From the NCBI RefSeq assembly GCF_003589595.1, contig NW_020654229.1:4350065-4414064 (forward strand): a DNA stretch of 64,000 nt, given 5' to 3'. This document shows, in pieces, positions 25,401 through 40,400 of the stretch. A program made the translations under genes and the position numbers. Every line of letters begins with the position of its first letter. Position 1 is the first letter of the stretch. This DNA is from Hyposmocoma kahamanoa. Its lineage: Eukaryota; Arthropoda; Insecta; Lepidoptera; Cosmopterigidae. A model generated the notes under the pieces. It worked only from the letters and a program-made list of their open reading frames with translations, made no database searches and was not told the origin of the DNA.

Positions 25401-28400
25401 AAATGAATATTGTTGGCAAAAGTGATGAGATATCAAGTCGAAATCTTCGAAATATACGTTGAAAGTGTTACTTATTCGATTTACTGAGTAATTGCTTTAG
25501 AATTATAACCAAACAGTTTTGTTTACTTTTGTTTAAAATGGATTGGAACGGACTATAAGCTCGTACGAAATACGTGATTTGATCTTTATTTCCAGCTGAA
25601 CGTGGGCTACGTTTTGGTTTTTATTCACTTACTGGGGCAGCCTCCGGAGCCCCCGTTGATGTTGATTGTAATATGGACATTGCCAGCTTGACGTCTTGCT
25701 TGTTTCACGGACGGCAGTGGCGACCCGTTCAGAGTTACCTAGAATATTTAAAAATAAATATAAAGAAAATTTATTTTTGTGCATTATAACCTATGCACAC
25801 GGCCTTATTTTATACGCGCCGACAAGTGCCACTCAGATCTTTGCGATTTAAAGCTCTGAGTTGCACTGCAACTGTTATGGACAGGTATGTAGCTTAACAT
25901 CAGGCGCACGACTTGCTCGTCCCGTCACTTGATATTATAAAAAAAATGCGATGGAAGTCGTATGCATCGCGCATTTTGATAAAAGATAGTTTTAATTTTA
26001 GTTTTGTTTGTGAATTTCAGTTACTTTTTGAAATGAAGTAACTACACGAAATTCTACTGTAAACACCAGTGGAGTATTAAGATTCTTGCTTGCAACTCGA
26101 TGTTTGTGCGCGTTTGAATCGCTACACTACAACGCGCCTGCGGCGCGTATACGCGCAGATAACGCGTGTCGTCGGCGCGTATAAAATACCCCGTGTGCAT
26201 ACACTCTAACTAGGGCGCGCCACAACTCACAATGCGAATTGTATTCACATCAATACTTATGTTTAATTTGCTACCACAACAAATATTGTATTTAGGATCC
26301 AGAAGTAAACAAGGTAAATAGCTCTTTCAACCAAACGTGCATAGACAAATACTGTTTGCGATCAATAACACAAAAACACAAAGTTCCTTTAAATTCGATT
26401 AAACTTGACGTCGTTTATTCGACCAGTAACAGAACATTCATAATCGATCAAATGAATTTCGATCTTGGGTACGGCACTCGTAAACATCAATGAAAACCAA
26501 AATAAATTAAAACTTTATTAACTTAATATAAAGATATTTTCATAACATCACTCAAAACCATGTCTATCCGCTAATAATTCTCAATCATTTTAACAAACAA
26601 AACACCAATTTACACAACTATATTTCAACTCAGTTATAATAAATTACCGAAATGTTCTTTGTATTTGTAACCTAATCACAAGTCACGTGGATTACAATCT
26701 CTCCTTACGAGAGACGACGAGCAAATGGCTCGAGTTTTTTTTTCGCTTTGTTTTGCAATGGTCACATGGAAGAGAGGAGTCTCCAAATAATATTAACATT
26801 CCACCTTTAGATCATTAACAATAACAAATTAGTTGAGTAATTCCCAAAAAAATTGGTCATGGTAATAAAAACTTCATGATATTCATTACAATTTATAAAG
26901 CGACATCTCTTGTTAAATTCTGGTAACTGTAAAGTGACTTGAGATTGAGTGAAAATACTTTCATAGAATTCTCAAAGGTAATTTACAATGTAAATTAAGC
27001 ATTCGGATTCGGAAGCATAGTTCGGAGTGCTGCGACTCTGCTGTTTATTTTTCTTTTTATTGTATTACATATTTTTCTGTTATGTATGTGTGTCTATAGA
27101 TCCAAACAAACGGTTTATCTATCTATCTATGATATTCAATTATATGCGATACCTTATTAATTTGACAATCTTTGCAATCGTATTTGACGCCCTTCTGGAA
27201 CGGCTCTCCAATAGTAGGTGGTGGCACGGTCTTGATTTTTGGCAATTTAAGATCTGGTAAACACAAAGAATTGACAACTTGTATACAGATCCCATTTTTA
27301 TGATTCCAAGTAAGGGGACGAACAAGTCGTGCGCCTGGTGGTAAGCGACACGCCTGTCCATGGCAGTTGGAGTGCCATTCAGAGTTTTAAATCGCAAAGA
27401 TCTTAATGGACACTGCCACTACGCTCGTCACCCTGAGACATAAGTTGACAAGTCCGGTGTGCCTGTAACTTCACTTTGCACACACGAACGCAGTAACTGT
27501 GTGCACATTACTGCTTGGCACCAGAAATAAGTATGGTGGCAGTACTTCCCTGGATGTGCCAGACAACTACACTCAAACCTGGGCCTCAAACTAGGGGTTC
27601 CCTGTACTTTGAGTACCAGAGCAGCAGAATTCACTTCAGACCAGACCCAGACCCAGAAGTAATATTAAAAAAGTTCATTTCCTAAATTGGTCCTACCGGA
27701 AATCGAACCCGGGACCTCTTCATCCAGTACCCTTAGTGCAAATCGAAGAACCGAGGTCAGCAAAGAAGCGTCATAAGGAGCTCTATTGCTACTACCCTTA
27801 CCAATTGTTCTATCATTATTATTTATGTTTGTAATTTTTAGAAACATATTTTACTTACCACGAAGTTTTGGACGAATTGCAACGTCCATGATCTCGAAGG
27901 GAAGGGAAAATCGTGAAAGTTGAAATCAATGTATTGTAAACGAGTTCCGGCCGGAAATCGCAAATAAAATTAGACACATCTAGAATACTTACTTATTTTT
28001 TTCCATCCTCTAAGACTTACACCTTTTTTCCATCCTCTAAGACTTACACAGTCGAGACCATAGACGTTGCAAAATTAATTTCGACGTCTCGGCTAGTTGC
28101 AACGTCCGAAACGTCGAGGTAAATAACGGTTACGTCCCGATTTTAAAATCAATTAATTTATCAAAATCGTGATAATTTAGATGAATGTTTAATTACAGAT
28201 ATAGTTAATAAACTTAGATCCTTACACGCTGCATCGAACCGAACCTATTCGCATTTGTTCTGGAGTGATACCACACATACATTCAAAGGCCTCAATCTGT
28301 CAGCAAGCCTGGTTGGAATTAATTCGTGTATCAAAAGAATATTTTTTTATTATTATATTTTCACTTACCCGGATCTGAAAGGTGAGTTTAATTATTTATC

Positions 28401-31400
28401 GTTTGAGCTACAAAAAAGAAAGAAAAGAAACAGAAAGAAAGAAAATATATTTTTTGTTTACCACAATGACACCACAAAAGAAATAAAACAGACGAAAAAC
28501 AAAACAAATAAATAAATCATTACGAAACAAAACAAAAACAAGTATAAAAAATTAAAACATGATCTATTCACACAAACAGTAAAAAGATAACTAGTATATA
28601 ACACACTAGTATATAACTAGTATATAATACTAAGTCAAAAAAGATTTCTGGCTATATTGTGATGGACTTTTCGTATTAAAATATAATCCTTTATTAATAA
28701 AAATGAAAGTAAATTCCCTTGCCATTCCGCGAGCCCACTGAAAGCTAAGGTTGGTTTCTGAGCAGTGCGGATTTATCTGCGGAGCGTCCGCGCGGAGCAC
28801 AGAAACGTTTGGCTTTAGAACATCGTTTTACAGCAACGCGTATTGCTCCGTACGGAACACGCTCCACGTGAACTCCGTACAAGCCACCGTGTGTTCATTG
28901 TAAGCGAGTGTCTTCAATGAACGCAGATTCAGATCACTGCGAATTCTACGTTTGCGAATGGCCCGCAGGCGGACAGTCCGTACGGACCGTACGACAGCTG
29001 TGAAACCAGCCCATATTTAATATAAATGTAATCTAAATGTTTGTAAGGTAAATCAATGTCAATCGTTCATTAATTCTCTGTCCAATTGAATTTTAGCTTA
29101 ATTCATGATTTAGTTTAGTTTTGATTTCAATTTTAATTAAGTTCAACTTACGGTCGGCTAAAAAACAAAAAAATCGTCTAAAAGTTGTTATAAGGCTTGA
29201 TTCATATCGCGTAGACGCTACGCGACGCGGCGCGGGCTGCATTCAGGCGAGCAATGGTAACATAAACTTTATCCTCAACAGCATAAGGAAACATTTCTTT
29301 TTACATTTCTTCAAACAACAAAAAACAAAATAGTAAACCCGCGTGACGTGTCGTGCTTCACGACTCCGCCCCCTTGTCTCGCCTCTGACAATACAAAGTG
29401 TAACTTAGGTTCTCAACAATAAGGTATATTCCTTTGAAATCCAGATTACGTAGTAGATGCAATGTAGTATATAATATTATACATAATATTACATATAAAA
29501 TAAACTAATCAAAGTCGATATTTCTATGAAAGCCAAGCAAAATCTCTTTTGATAGAAGCAATTCATACTTTATTTAGTAGACAGAATGTTCTATATTATA
29601 ATGCATATTATAAAGTGCGCCCGGCGAAGCTCGACCTCTTGCTGTATCTACTTTATGGATGTGTGGTCGTGTTTAAGCTATCTGTAGAATATACATGCAA
29701 ATAATATTGCATGGATGAGAAGGCCGGGTTTCATTACCGGTAGAACCAATTTTGGAAATCTACTTTTCTAACGTAGTTTTGGCATAGGTGCTCTGGGTAA
29801 TGCCGCGGAGTGAGTTCCGTAGCTCTTGGTTCCGGCCTCGGTTCCCGGTAGAACTAATTTTGAACATTTTTTTTTAAATGGTATTAGCCTAGGTGTTCTG
29901 AGTAGTGCCGCGGAGTGAATTCCGTAACTCTTGGTTCCGGGTTCGATTCCCGGTAGAACCAATTTGGAAAATGAGCTTTTCTGAAGTGGTTTTGGCCTAG
30001 ATATTCTGGTAATGCCCCTGTTTGGATTTCATTGTTCTGGTGTTCATAAGGAGTATAGAGAGTTCCCTTGTTTGAAACCAGCATGTGTAGCATGGCGGTA
30101 TATCGCATACGGTATGTGGTAAGCCTCCCTCTGGCATATATAATGCAGTCGATACAGCGGTTTATTTCTAGTAGTTCCATATACTCAGTCTCACGTGAAG
30201 CAGTTGTAACCCAAAAGTTCCAATAACGATGTTGTCATTATTACAATTTATTTTTTATTGTGAGTACTGAATCGGTAAAATACCGCACTAGCACCATTCG
30301 TTCTTTTGTTTGTTCGTTTGATAATAAACGCTTGTTATACATTTCGAAGAACTAGGATATGTGAAATTGCGTGTATAGCTTATCTTTGTCATTTAATCAT
30401 GGCCGGGAAAATTGTAATCCTTTTAATTGCATCGTTGATGCTTTTAATCGATCGTAATGATGAAACAAAAAATCGTTCATTATCAAAAAATAAAATTTTA
30501 ATAAATGCAACATAGCTTTATGGAGTGTATGTCACGGGGATGTTTATCACATATTGCATGTGATATGCTGTCATATTACGTATGCTGTTTCTTTTTATTG
30601 TTTCGTTTATTTCGTTTGTTGCGCTCAATTTTTACGTTGATAAAATTACCGTGCAGTACTGCCAAAATGTTTTAAAATCAGCTGTGACCATGTTTGACAC
30701 TGCGATATTGTTTCGCGGTCATTGATCGAGGCGCGCGCTGTGCATCAAAAATGTGACGTCACGGTACTCGCCATATTCGCTATAGTGAAAAATAAAAATA
30801 GCAGCTTTATCAATTTAATTTGACAGCTAAATGTGGCTATTATGGGTTTATTGCGGCGTCATGCTACGGGCACTGGCACAAAACACTTTAGAAAAAGTTC
30901 ATTTTCAAATTGGTTCTACCGGGAGTCAAACCCGGAACCAAGAGCTACAAAGTTCGCCTGACCCCACCAAGAGCTACAGAACACCTAAGCCAAAAACACT
31001 TTAGAAAAGTACATTTCCGAAATTGGTTCTACCGGTAATGAAACCCGGGACTTTCTCATCCTTGCAATATTATTTGTATGTATAATGTACAAATTGTTTA
31101 AACACGACCACAGTAGAGGCCGCGGGAGACGTCGCAGCGCGACGCTGCCCTGCTTTTTGCTTTGCTTTCAAAGAAATATGGACTTTGTTTAGTAAATATG
31201 AAATTCTATACTACATTGCATCTACCACGCAATATGCCTTTCGAAGACATATACCTTATTGTTGTGAAGCTAAGTTACACTTTGCATTGCTGAAGGCGAA
31301 ACAAGTCTCCGACGGTTAGCGACGTCGCCAACCGTAACCTACCGTAGGCGACGCAGCGCCTTTTTTGAAGAAATGTATACTTTATTTAGTGGTGAATATG

Positions 31401-34400
31401 TTCTATAGTATATTGCATTTTATAAAGTGCGCCTACCGCAGCTCTCTGCAGCCAGCCGTCGCTTACAGCATTTTCGTTTTCATTTGTTTGTTTAATGAAA
31501 TGTTGCCTTTTTTGTTGAAGATAAAGTTTACGTTGCATTGCTCGCTTGAATGCAGCCCACGCTGCGTCGCGTAGCGTCTACGCGATATGAATCAATCCTA
31601 AGTAAAAAAATACATGCAAATACAAAAAAACTGTTGACTACCATGATATTCATATATTTTTAACCTACTTTAAAAAAGGAGGAGGTTCTCAATTTGACAG
31701 TATTTTTTTATGTATGTAACGCGATTTGTGAACCCATTTTGATAATTCTTTTTTTTGTTCAAAATTAATTTTGAGGAAAATATTCCACCTCTAAAGGTGG
31801 CAAACTAGGGGATGAATCTGATCTCGCGCAATTTTCGGTAACCGATTTCATAAAACTTGGCCAATAAATGGGGAATCGCGGTGGTCATGTGGGACTCCCA
31901 TTCAGTAAAAACCCGTATATTCGCATACCCCGCATGGCCACGTCATTTACGATCCACGGCCCCGCTTGCGCTTGTACGCCACTATGGGCCCACCTTTGAG
32001 GGACTTTACCGTTCGCCCTCCATCGTTAATGGCATGCTGGGAATACTTGGTATGCCAACCAACCCGCGAACCCTTATCCAATGGATGACAAAGCCGCGTC
32101 CGTCCCCACCCTAAGTCAATAAAAAAAGGTTACTTAAAAAACTAGAATACATACCCTCTGTTACCATAATTACTTTGTTTATAAGGCTGTCACCAATCAC
32201 GAATAAACCTGAATATACGCATGCATCGTTATTTTCAAATCTGTGGACAGAAATAAATTAAATCACAATCACTAAAACAACAAAATAATACACAAGTTGG
32301 GTGCCCGTACAGTCCAGGGTTGTTCCAAATATCAGCATCCGTATCCGGATCCGCATCCACGGATAATCGGCATAATTAAAATTTCCGCATCCACATCAGC
32401 ATCCGCATTAATCGATGCTCATATTCATTGCGGGTGTTCTAGTCATGACCTTTAGTAGAGCTCCTTGTGAAAGAATTCGTCCAGGGAAGTACTGCCACCT
32501 TACCTATTTCTGCCGCCAAGCAGTAATGTTAGCATTACTATACTATTATTAAAATATATAATATAAAAGATATATAATATATAAGATAATATAAAAAATA
32601 AAATATTATTTCAATGATTTTGTGACATTTACCAAAATAATCAATCAATGTATCTTGATTCTTCTGGAATTTTATGGAAGTTACATTAAAAAAAAACAAC
32701 AGCTGAGCTGCTTTTTCTCGGCTTACAATCTGTTTCTGGAAGGTTTATAAATTATTCCAGCTTGTTTTTAAGGTTTTTTTTTATAGTATCAAGTAACGGG
32801 ACGCGTCGTCGCCTGATGATAAGCTACACGCCTGTCCATAACAGAACTTTAAATCACAAAGTTATGACGAGCATTGCCACTGCACCCGTCACCCTGAGAC
32901 ATAAGTTGCCAAGTCCCATGCACCTTCAATTTCACCAGTACCCTTATCCTACTAACAAGGAACGCAGTAATGCTCACAATTACTGCTTGGCGCCAGAAAT
33001 AGGTAAAGATGACAGTACTTCCCTGAACAAACTCTTTCACAAGAGCTCTTCTGCTATCAACGATATCTATGTACTAGCTTACTAGGTGTGGCATTCCATG
33101 CACACACTGTGTTTCACAGATGTGCGGTGAAGACGCTGCACATCATTTAGTCGGTTGTCAAACATTCAAGATGGCGAACGCAGATGTATTGCTCATATTT
33201 CGCTATTTGACTAATTGTGTGAACATAAATTTAAAGTTTTAAATTATTCACATTGATTCGTTAAGTATTATTGTTGTGGCATTTAGTTAATTTATGTATT
33301 GTAATATTTGTCAGTCGCGAAATAGTACAAAATATCATATATATACAAAATTTCACACTATCCATCTCGTTTTGCAAGCTTGTAATGACGCATATTAAAC
33401 ACACGCTACTTGATTTCGAACGATATGATAGTTGGGGCCGGCTCTAGTTTGTCTATGAATTAAATAAAAACTACGGTTATGTAACATGCGTGAGACAAGT
33501 TTTTATTTACCGCTATTTCGCCAGTCGTAACATGCGGTTCCTGAACACATCACAGAGAGCTTATAATATGTTTGTAAATAAAGCAGTGTATGTAACTGTA
33601 CATAATTTGGAATTGAATCAGTCGTGTGATGTTTTTATGATATAACATGATACAACAATATGATACAACAACAACACACACGTATTTTAATGCCTGTCGT
33701 TATGTAAGTCACATAAACTACTATATTTCTAAATAGCAACGTGCCAAATAAACTTTTAACCTTGGAAAGTGGAACTGAATAGTCTTGGAAACAGCAACTA
33801 CAACGACTTTGCCGGCTTCTATAGCACTGTGTCCGTTGCAAGTGACATCTGTAAGTTCGCACTCCTGGCATTCGAATGTAACGGACTTGTCGAAATTTTC
33901 ACCGAGGCGCAAACTTTGAGTGGATGCTTTTAGTTTTATCTCTGAAATAATTAATTTATTATAATTATTAATCGCAATAACGTGATTCAACTTACAGCGC
34001 TGCGGAAGGGAATAGCATTAGCATTTTTGTAACGAAATTGTATATAGATTAATGAATTTGATGTCAATTGTGTAACGTAATATAGCCAAAGCCGATATAG
34101 AATGTTTAATACAAAAATGGCAGGTGTAAAAGTGTATTATTTTGTTTCTCATCAAACTTGCTCGTAAATAGTGTGATTGCATAGCGGCTAACTTGACTAT
34201 AATGCCCTAAATAAAACTCTCGGGCCTTTTTTCTTCCTGTTACAGCCATGGTCAGTAAGGAGTTTTTATCAAAATTAAAACATTCGCTTAAAATGTTCTC
34301 TAAACAGAAATTTTATTGCAATTTAGCCACAATCTACATAAATACCTGTTTATAAGATTTTTTATAATTGATTTTAATTGTTTTCTGTATATTAATTTAT

Positions 34401-37400
34401 CATTTTTTTTACAATTCATCAAGGCTGTATGCATCTTTACTTTTTACAACAGTTTAGTTCAAGTTGTATTATCTATGGTAGAATATCCAGCTGGATATCT
34501 ATTGATAAGAAAAATCAAAATACCCGCCAATTGCAAAATTCATAATTGTTGTGTTGTGAACCATAAATTTATTCATTACAAGAAATAAACATTGTATTTA
34601 TTTACATGCAAATGTGAGGAAAAACATTGTATGTACAACGGACGGTAAAAAAATACAAAACTCGATTTATTAAAGCCCTCAACTTCGCCTTCGGTTTTGC
34701 GCTTCTAATAGACCCTCGTTAGTAATTTCTTATTTTTCTAATTTTTAATTCTTATTTTATTTTCTTCTTTTATTTTTATTTTATCTTCATATATTATAAA
34801 AAAAAAATTATAATAATGAATCACAGTTTTCAAATTTTGTATAATTGTTTTAGGCCGTCGTTGCATTTAATACCCGCCTAAGATAAAATATACATATATG
34901 ATGTTATAAAAAAAAACATCGAAGTGGCTGAAAAACAGCGCTGCCTACGACAACAGCCGTTGCAAGCTGAGACCCCTCCGTTTGCCCCCTGACATGTATG
35001 GCGTATCGTTTATTGTCTGTTTCTTGGTAATATGTGATTGTGGTGAAAAAGTGTAATTGTGGCAATAATTAATTATTGTATTGTTAAGAATATTTTCCTG
35101 GCAATACTCGTTATTTTAAGCAAGCTTTGCCCACGGCCTGGTTGCGTAATTCGAATTTAAATAGGTAATTGGGTTATGTAGAAGTACTTAATACCTACTT
35201 AGCCAATTTTATTATAAAGTTTGCAAAACATTCATTGATGGATCTTGTTATAACCATGTTTTCTTCCTATCATGCTGGCTAAGCATTTTGATTTCTAATA
35301 TTATTTTTAAACTCTAGTACCTTTAGCCACCACTCACGCAACATCATATCGTCAGCTAAATTCGTAAATCTCGAAAAAACGCCAATGATGTGAACTTTGA
35401 ATAGGCACAAAAAACAGACAGAATTAATAGAATATTTATATGATAATGTATGATTATACCTTTACTTTGTGACTAAAAAAGGGTCTACAAATTATATTTT
35501 AATAGTCTGAGATTGCGCTGAAGAATAAAAAAAAAAAAAAAAAAAAAGTTACGCAAATTTCAAATTTAGTGGACTATATGGCTTTTGCAATGAATAATAT
35601 TAAAAATCATACTTACGCTTTTCTGTAAAGTTGTATGTATAGAAAACAAAAATTAATAATATTGAAAAGAATAAGCAGCAAAAATATTTTTATTATATTT
35701 GAAATAATAACTTACCGGTATCTGAGAAGAAATCAAAATTATCATTAATTTTTTAACTTTTAAAATTAATTATTTTGTGCGAAAGCTAATAATAATTACC
35801 CTTTTCTGGAATAGAGAACACAAAATCATTAATATATATGAAAAAAACAAATCTAATTAGCACTTATAATATTTAAGGGGTAATATCTATTAGATACTCG
35901 AAATCAAAGGTCTTGTTTGTGAACTCTGTCCAGCTTGTTGACAACTAATTTCATACCCATGTATGTACTTCTTTTCTTGGACTTTTCTAGAATTTACATT
36001 TCGATTTATGACGCTCCGATTCGATGTTTATGAAGATCGATTCAAGCTTATGCGATCGAGCGGTTTTTTGTATCGATTCCTGACTTCATTGAACTGCGAA
36101 TTTTGTTTATTTATTTACATCTTTATTTCTTTATTTCGGACAACGTGATCCATAAATTGGTTAGTAAATTAGTTATTTATTATAAATTGGTTATTTTATG
36201 CAAATCGATTCTATATTAAGTCAAATTGAATTGTTTAAATCATATTCACAATTTAAACAAAACAGTATCTTTCGAAATCCCTACTGCATCGTAAGGCTAA
36301 TGCTATTTAATGTATAATGAATTTTTATTATATTTATTAGTATTATATTATTATTTTATATTGGTACACAAGAAAAGTAGTGTGACAATGTCTAAGTACA
36401 CACAATAAAGTCTACGATATTAGGCGATTGTCGCGACTTGTGTGCCATCTGAACGTCTTTTTAAATGGCAATTTTAAATTGGCATGTCACTTTAAATGAC
36501 AGTCGCTGCTACTGTTGCGTAATTTTCCGAAAAATTCCGGATAAATTGAACAAATTTGAAAGATTCGAAAAATATAATTTCGAAGGCTCATATGTTCTAC
36601 GTTTAGAAATATCTTTTAAATATTTATATATCGTGGAATTATAAAATAAACTTTCTTTTTCCTTTTTCTAAAAGCCATAAAAGAAAAAAGAGATCTATGA
36701 TGATTTCGCAACAGCGAAAAAACCTTCATAGTGACTCCATCGGTTTTGTACAGTACCTTCAAGTTTTGATAATTATGATGGAAAATTATAGGAAAAATAA
36801 TGGAAAAATATCAGGTTATTTATTTTTCTGAAAAATATGATTTTTTCAAAATGGAAATTTTCCATAACCCAACACAAGTCGTAACCGACTGAGTCCAGAA
36901 AGATAGACAAAATTATTATTTTTGAAAAGTATGGACACCAAAAAACGGCATTTGTGAAAAGCTTAAATAATAAAAAAAAACATTTATTTATTACTAGCTG
37001 GTGATTTCGCTTCTCAGACTTCCTCTGCGTGGAATAAGTAGTTCAAATAGCGTACTGTACTATAATTTTCATAATTTTATTGGTTCTCCGTGCAAATTTT
37101 CATCCCTTATTTCAATCTCTTTAAAATTTACTTTTGTGACTGTGTACTTACCAGGTGCTGGAATAAGGTTCAGCGTTAAAAATTTTAAATTGATCATTGT
37201 ATTGAAAATTGAACTAGCCGAAGTTATTTGAGTATTTTGCTGTTTTACCATTATGTTGATTAATTCTTCACATAATTATTACCATTTTTCATTACTAAAA
37301 AAAAGTTGTTTCAGACGCAAAAAAGTAATTATATATCCTCGCAAGAATGTCAATTACTACTTTAGATTCTCGGACCACCGTTCACATTGATGCTTGAAGT

Positions 37401-40400
37401 TTATGACGATGTGACCTCCTTACATCGTCATCGACCTTTTCTTCGGTCCCTAGCCACTTGTTTTTAAATTTTGAATCGTTCTGTAATTCCTTTGCCTCGC
37501 CATTCTGATTTTGTTTCGTTCCATCGCCATTCCCTGCTCAATCGTTCCAGCGAACAGTAGCTCTAATTTTATTTGCGTCTGATTTTGATTCTTTTACCAG
37601 TTTTAATACCAATCTGTAATAACTATTGCTAATCATGTGCCAATTTTAATACTAATCTGTAATATAATATATGTAATATATAAATGTCTGTCTACGTTTA
37701 GTATTTAAGGTCGGGAGTGTTTTATACTGTTGTACCTGTTTTTATATACCTACCTTTTCTTGTTTACTTTCCTTCACAAATAACTTTACAATAAATTTCT
37801 GTGGACCTGAAGTTTTCTTATTTTATTGCCGTGAATCTGATCACGGCTCATTAGGGTTTATAACCTTTTCAAGTCGAAGTCTCAACTGCATGTAGTCGAG
37901 TTTCGATTGCATGCAGTTAATGCGTGAAGTCGTTATCAACTTCACTGCTGTGACAAAAATGTTTTATTTTTCCTATTGTATTCAATCTGTATTTGAGTCA
38001 TATTCGTGAATAAAGCTGTCACAATGTCATCCCACCTATTTATCACACTTTTCTTTGGTTCCTCGCCACCTACTTTGGAATTTTGAATCGTTCTTAAATT
38101 CCTTTTCTTCTTCATCGCACTTATTTTTCTTCTTTCCGTCGCCCTAGTGAATTTCCAAAACGAGCACACGAGCTCGACTTCACATAACCTTCTGACCAGT
38201 TAAATCAAGTAACCTAACTTGTAAAGCGTAATATTTGTAGAAAATACAGGCCTTTTTAGGGTAAGTTCCTTTTTACCATAACCTGTATTTAATTTAAGTA
38301 GACAGTGTTTTTATACGATTGTATCTGTTTTTATATCATTAGGTATGTTTTGTTACAGCCTTTACCTTACCTGTTCTTTTCCTTCCTGTACCTTCCCTTT
38401 CTATATTTCTATAATAAAATTTATGTGAACCGAACCTTATATTTAATTACGCGAGACCCATGTGACAAAGTGTTTATCGATCATTGCTTCGTGATGATCA
38501 TCGAATATATAACCAGAAATAGAGACGAAGTAAGGGCCATCCATCCCTGGCAACTCATCAGGCAAATGGGCCTTATATCACTTTTAAATATCAACTTTCG
38601 CTTGCACTGAAATAGTACAGCGCCAACAACTGACCTGTATGTACGTCTCCGTATATCCCAAAAATATTCTGTATTTATTGTAATAAAGATAATATCTCTG
38701 TCAATGGGGTGCTGTTCCAAGCGGTGGCGTGGGAAAAACAGCAAAACATCTAATTACAATACAAACGGAATCGTTTGGCATTTCATAGGTAATTAAATGT
38801 GTAATTTTTAAATTTTCGCCCATTATAGCTAAGCTCACTGGTCGTATTGAAGTGAATAAATTGACGGCACCCGTCAATTGTTCCGAATTCGGGCTGGCCA
38901 GTCGGAGTGCAGTTGTCACAGTAATGATTTGGCAGAATAGTTTTCAAATAAATTAAATGATATTTCGTCTCTATTTCTGGTTATATACTCGATGGTGACG
39001 ATAGACACAAGTGCGGCCCCAACATTGAGGTTGTTCAGCTCACCTATTGACTGGGGCCAACTGCAAAATGCCGATTATTGTGAAACTTACTTTGCAGAGA
39101 TAGCAATTTGACTCTTTCTTCGACTCCATCAGCGTTTTGTATGAGAGCATAAAAATCGCCGTAGTCTACCGGCTTGAGGAACCACAATTGAATTTCTAAC
39201 ACTTGTCGCCTGAAAATAAAATGTTAATTAATTACCTCTGCCCTCTCTATCTCTCTCAGATCTTATATATTTAAAAAAACCCGAATTCAAAATTTTGTGG
39301 AATTACATTTGTCGAGAAGTAAAAAAATGGTTTAATTTATTATCTTGAATATGTCATTGGAATACTGAATAACATGATAGTGATCAAAAACAAAAAATAT
39401 CTTGATAGTTACTGGTTTGGTCTGGTCACGAGTTCTCCGTGATATAATTATCCTGTAGAATATTGATAAGCAGGAAACTTTGCAGCGGTGTTCCAGGTTT
39501 TGCAGCTTCGCCTCTACTAAATGTAAAACAAAAATATACTTACGGTTTTCCACTCCTAAAAATTACAAGTAATATTATATAAAATTTATAATAATAATAA
39601 TAATAGACCAACTGTCAAAATAGGAATAAAGACTGCAATAACACAATTACTCATTCATTAAAACGTCTTTACCACAATCCAGAAATGTTTGGCAAAATTT
39701 TACCTAATTTAACAATCTATCGATAAAATTGTCGACAACAACTCATGATTATTTAATTTCTTTTTCGTTTTGATTTTATATTGAAATTTTATTCAACGTG
39801 CTGGCATCTTGCGGCCAGTAGCTGAACTACGACGAACGATTAACATCTGAATCAATTCGACAAACAGAAAATTTATTAAAATAAGACTTACTAATAATAA
39901 TAATATTTTTGGTGCGGCTATAATTTTTGCATTCCAAAACAGCACAATAGGGCATTTTTCTGCGATTTTAGAGAATTTGCGCGTAAGAATGAAACAACCA
40001 TACCATACAAAGCGAAACTGGAGGACTGAGCTCAAGTAGGTCTTTCGAGACCTACTGTTGACACGCGTCGGATGCTAACTAACCACTTCTTCTGCATTTA
40101 TTGTAATGTGGTGTTAAATGACTTAAATTGGTTTACACTCATCTGTCAAACTTCCCCACGTAATATGTCACACGTCTCCCTCATCTGCCTAACTTATAAC
40201 TCACCTGTCAATTACGTCCTTTAATTTATACTTTGAGGGGTCGACGTTACGAACGAAGCCATCCGGAGGTCTGACCATGATTCCTTGCAAGTGACATCTT
40301 GGGCAACGATATGGAACCGACGTGCTGTTAACCTTTTTGGATGCGAGCATGAGTTTCTGTACTTGCACGAACGCTGTTGCTGGCACTGGTAAAAAAGAAT

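Noticed and set aside
27860..27893. A 34-nt exon candidate on the minus strand (acceptor ccttcgag, donor gtaagt).
   Set aside because: In the phase set by both neighbours it creates a TGA at its junction. The acceptor is also non-standard. It might be a poison exon, but there is no support.
32731..32742. A 9-nt microexon candidate AAACAGATT with acceptor ccttccag and donor gtaagc.
   Set aside because: The segment 32690-32760 is shared in inverted form with 49620-49690, so the signals belong to a repeat.
33986..33989. A 4-nt exon candidate CGCT with good-looking splice sites.
   Set aside because: It would shift the frame of the next exon into a stop. The area also resembles repeat sequence at 3960-4040.
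38276..38281. A 6-nt microexon candidate GTTATG in the right phase between 39091 and 37157.
   Set aside because: The signals lie in a palindromic stretch within sequence partly repeated at 37700-37800, and the donor gtaaaa is weak. It is not excluded.
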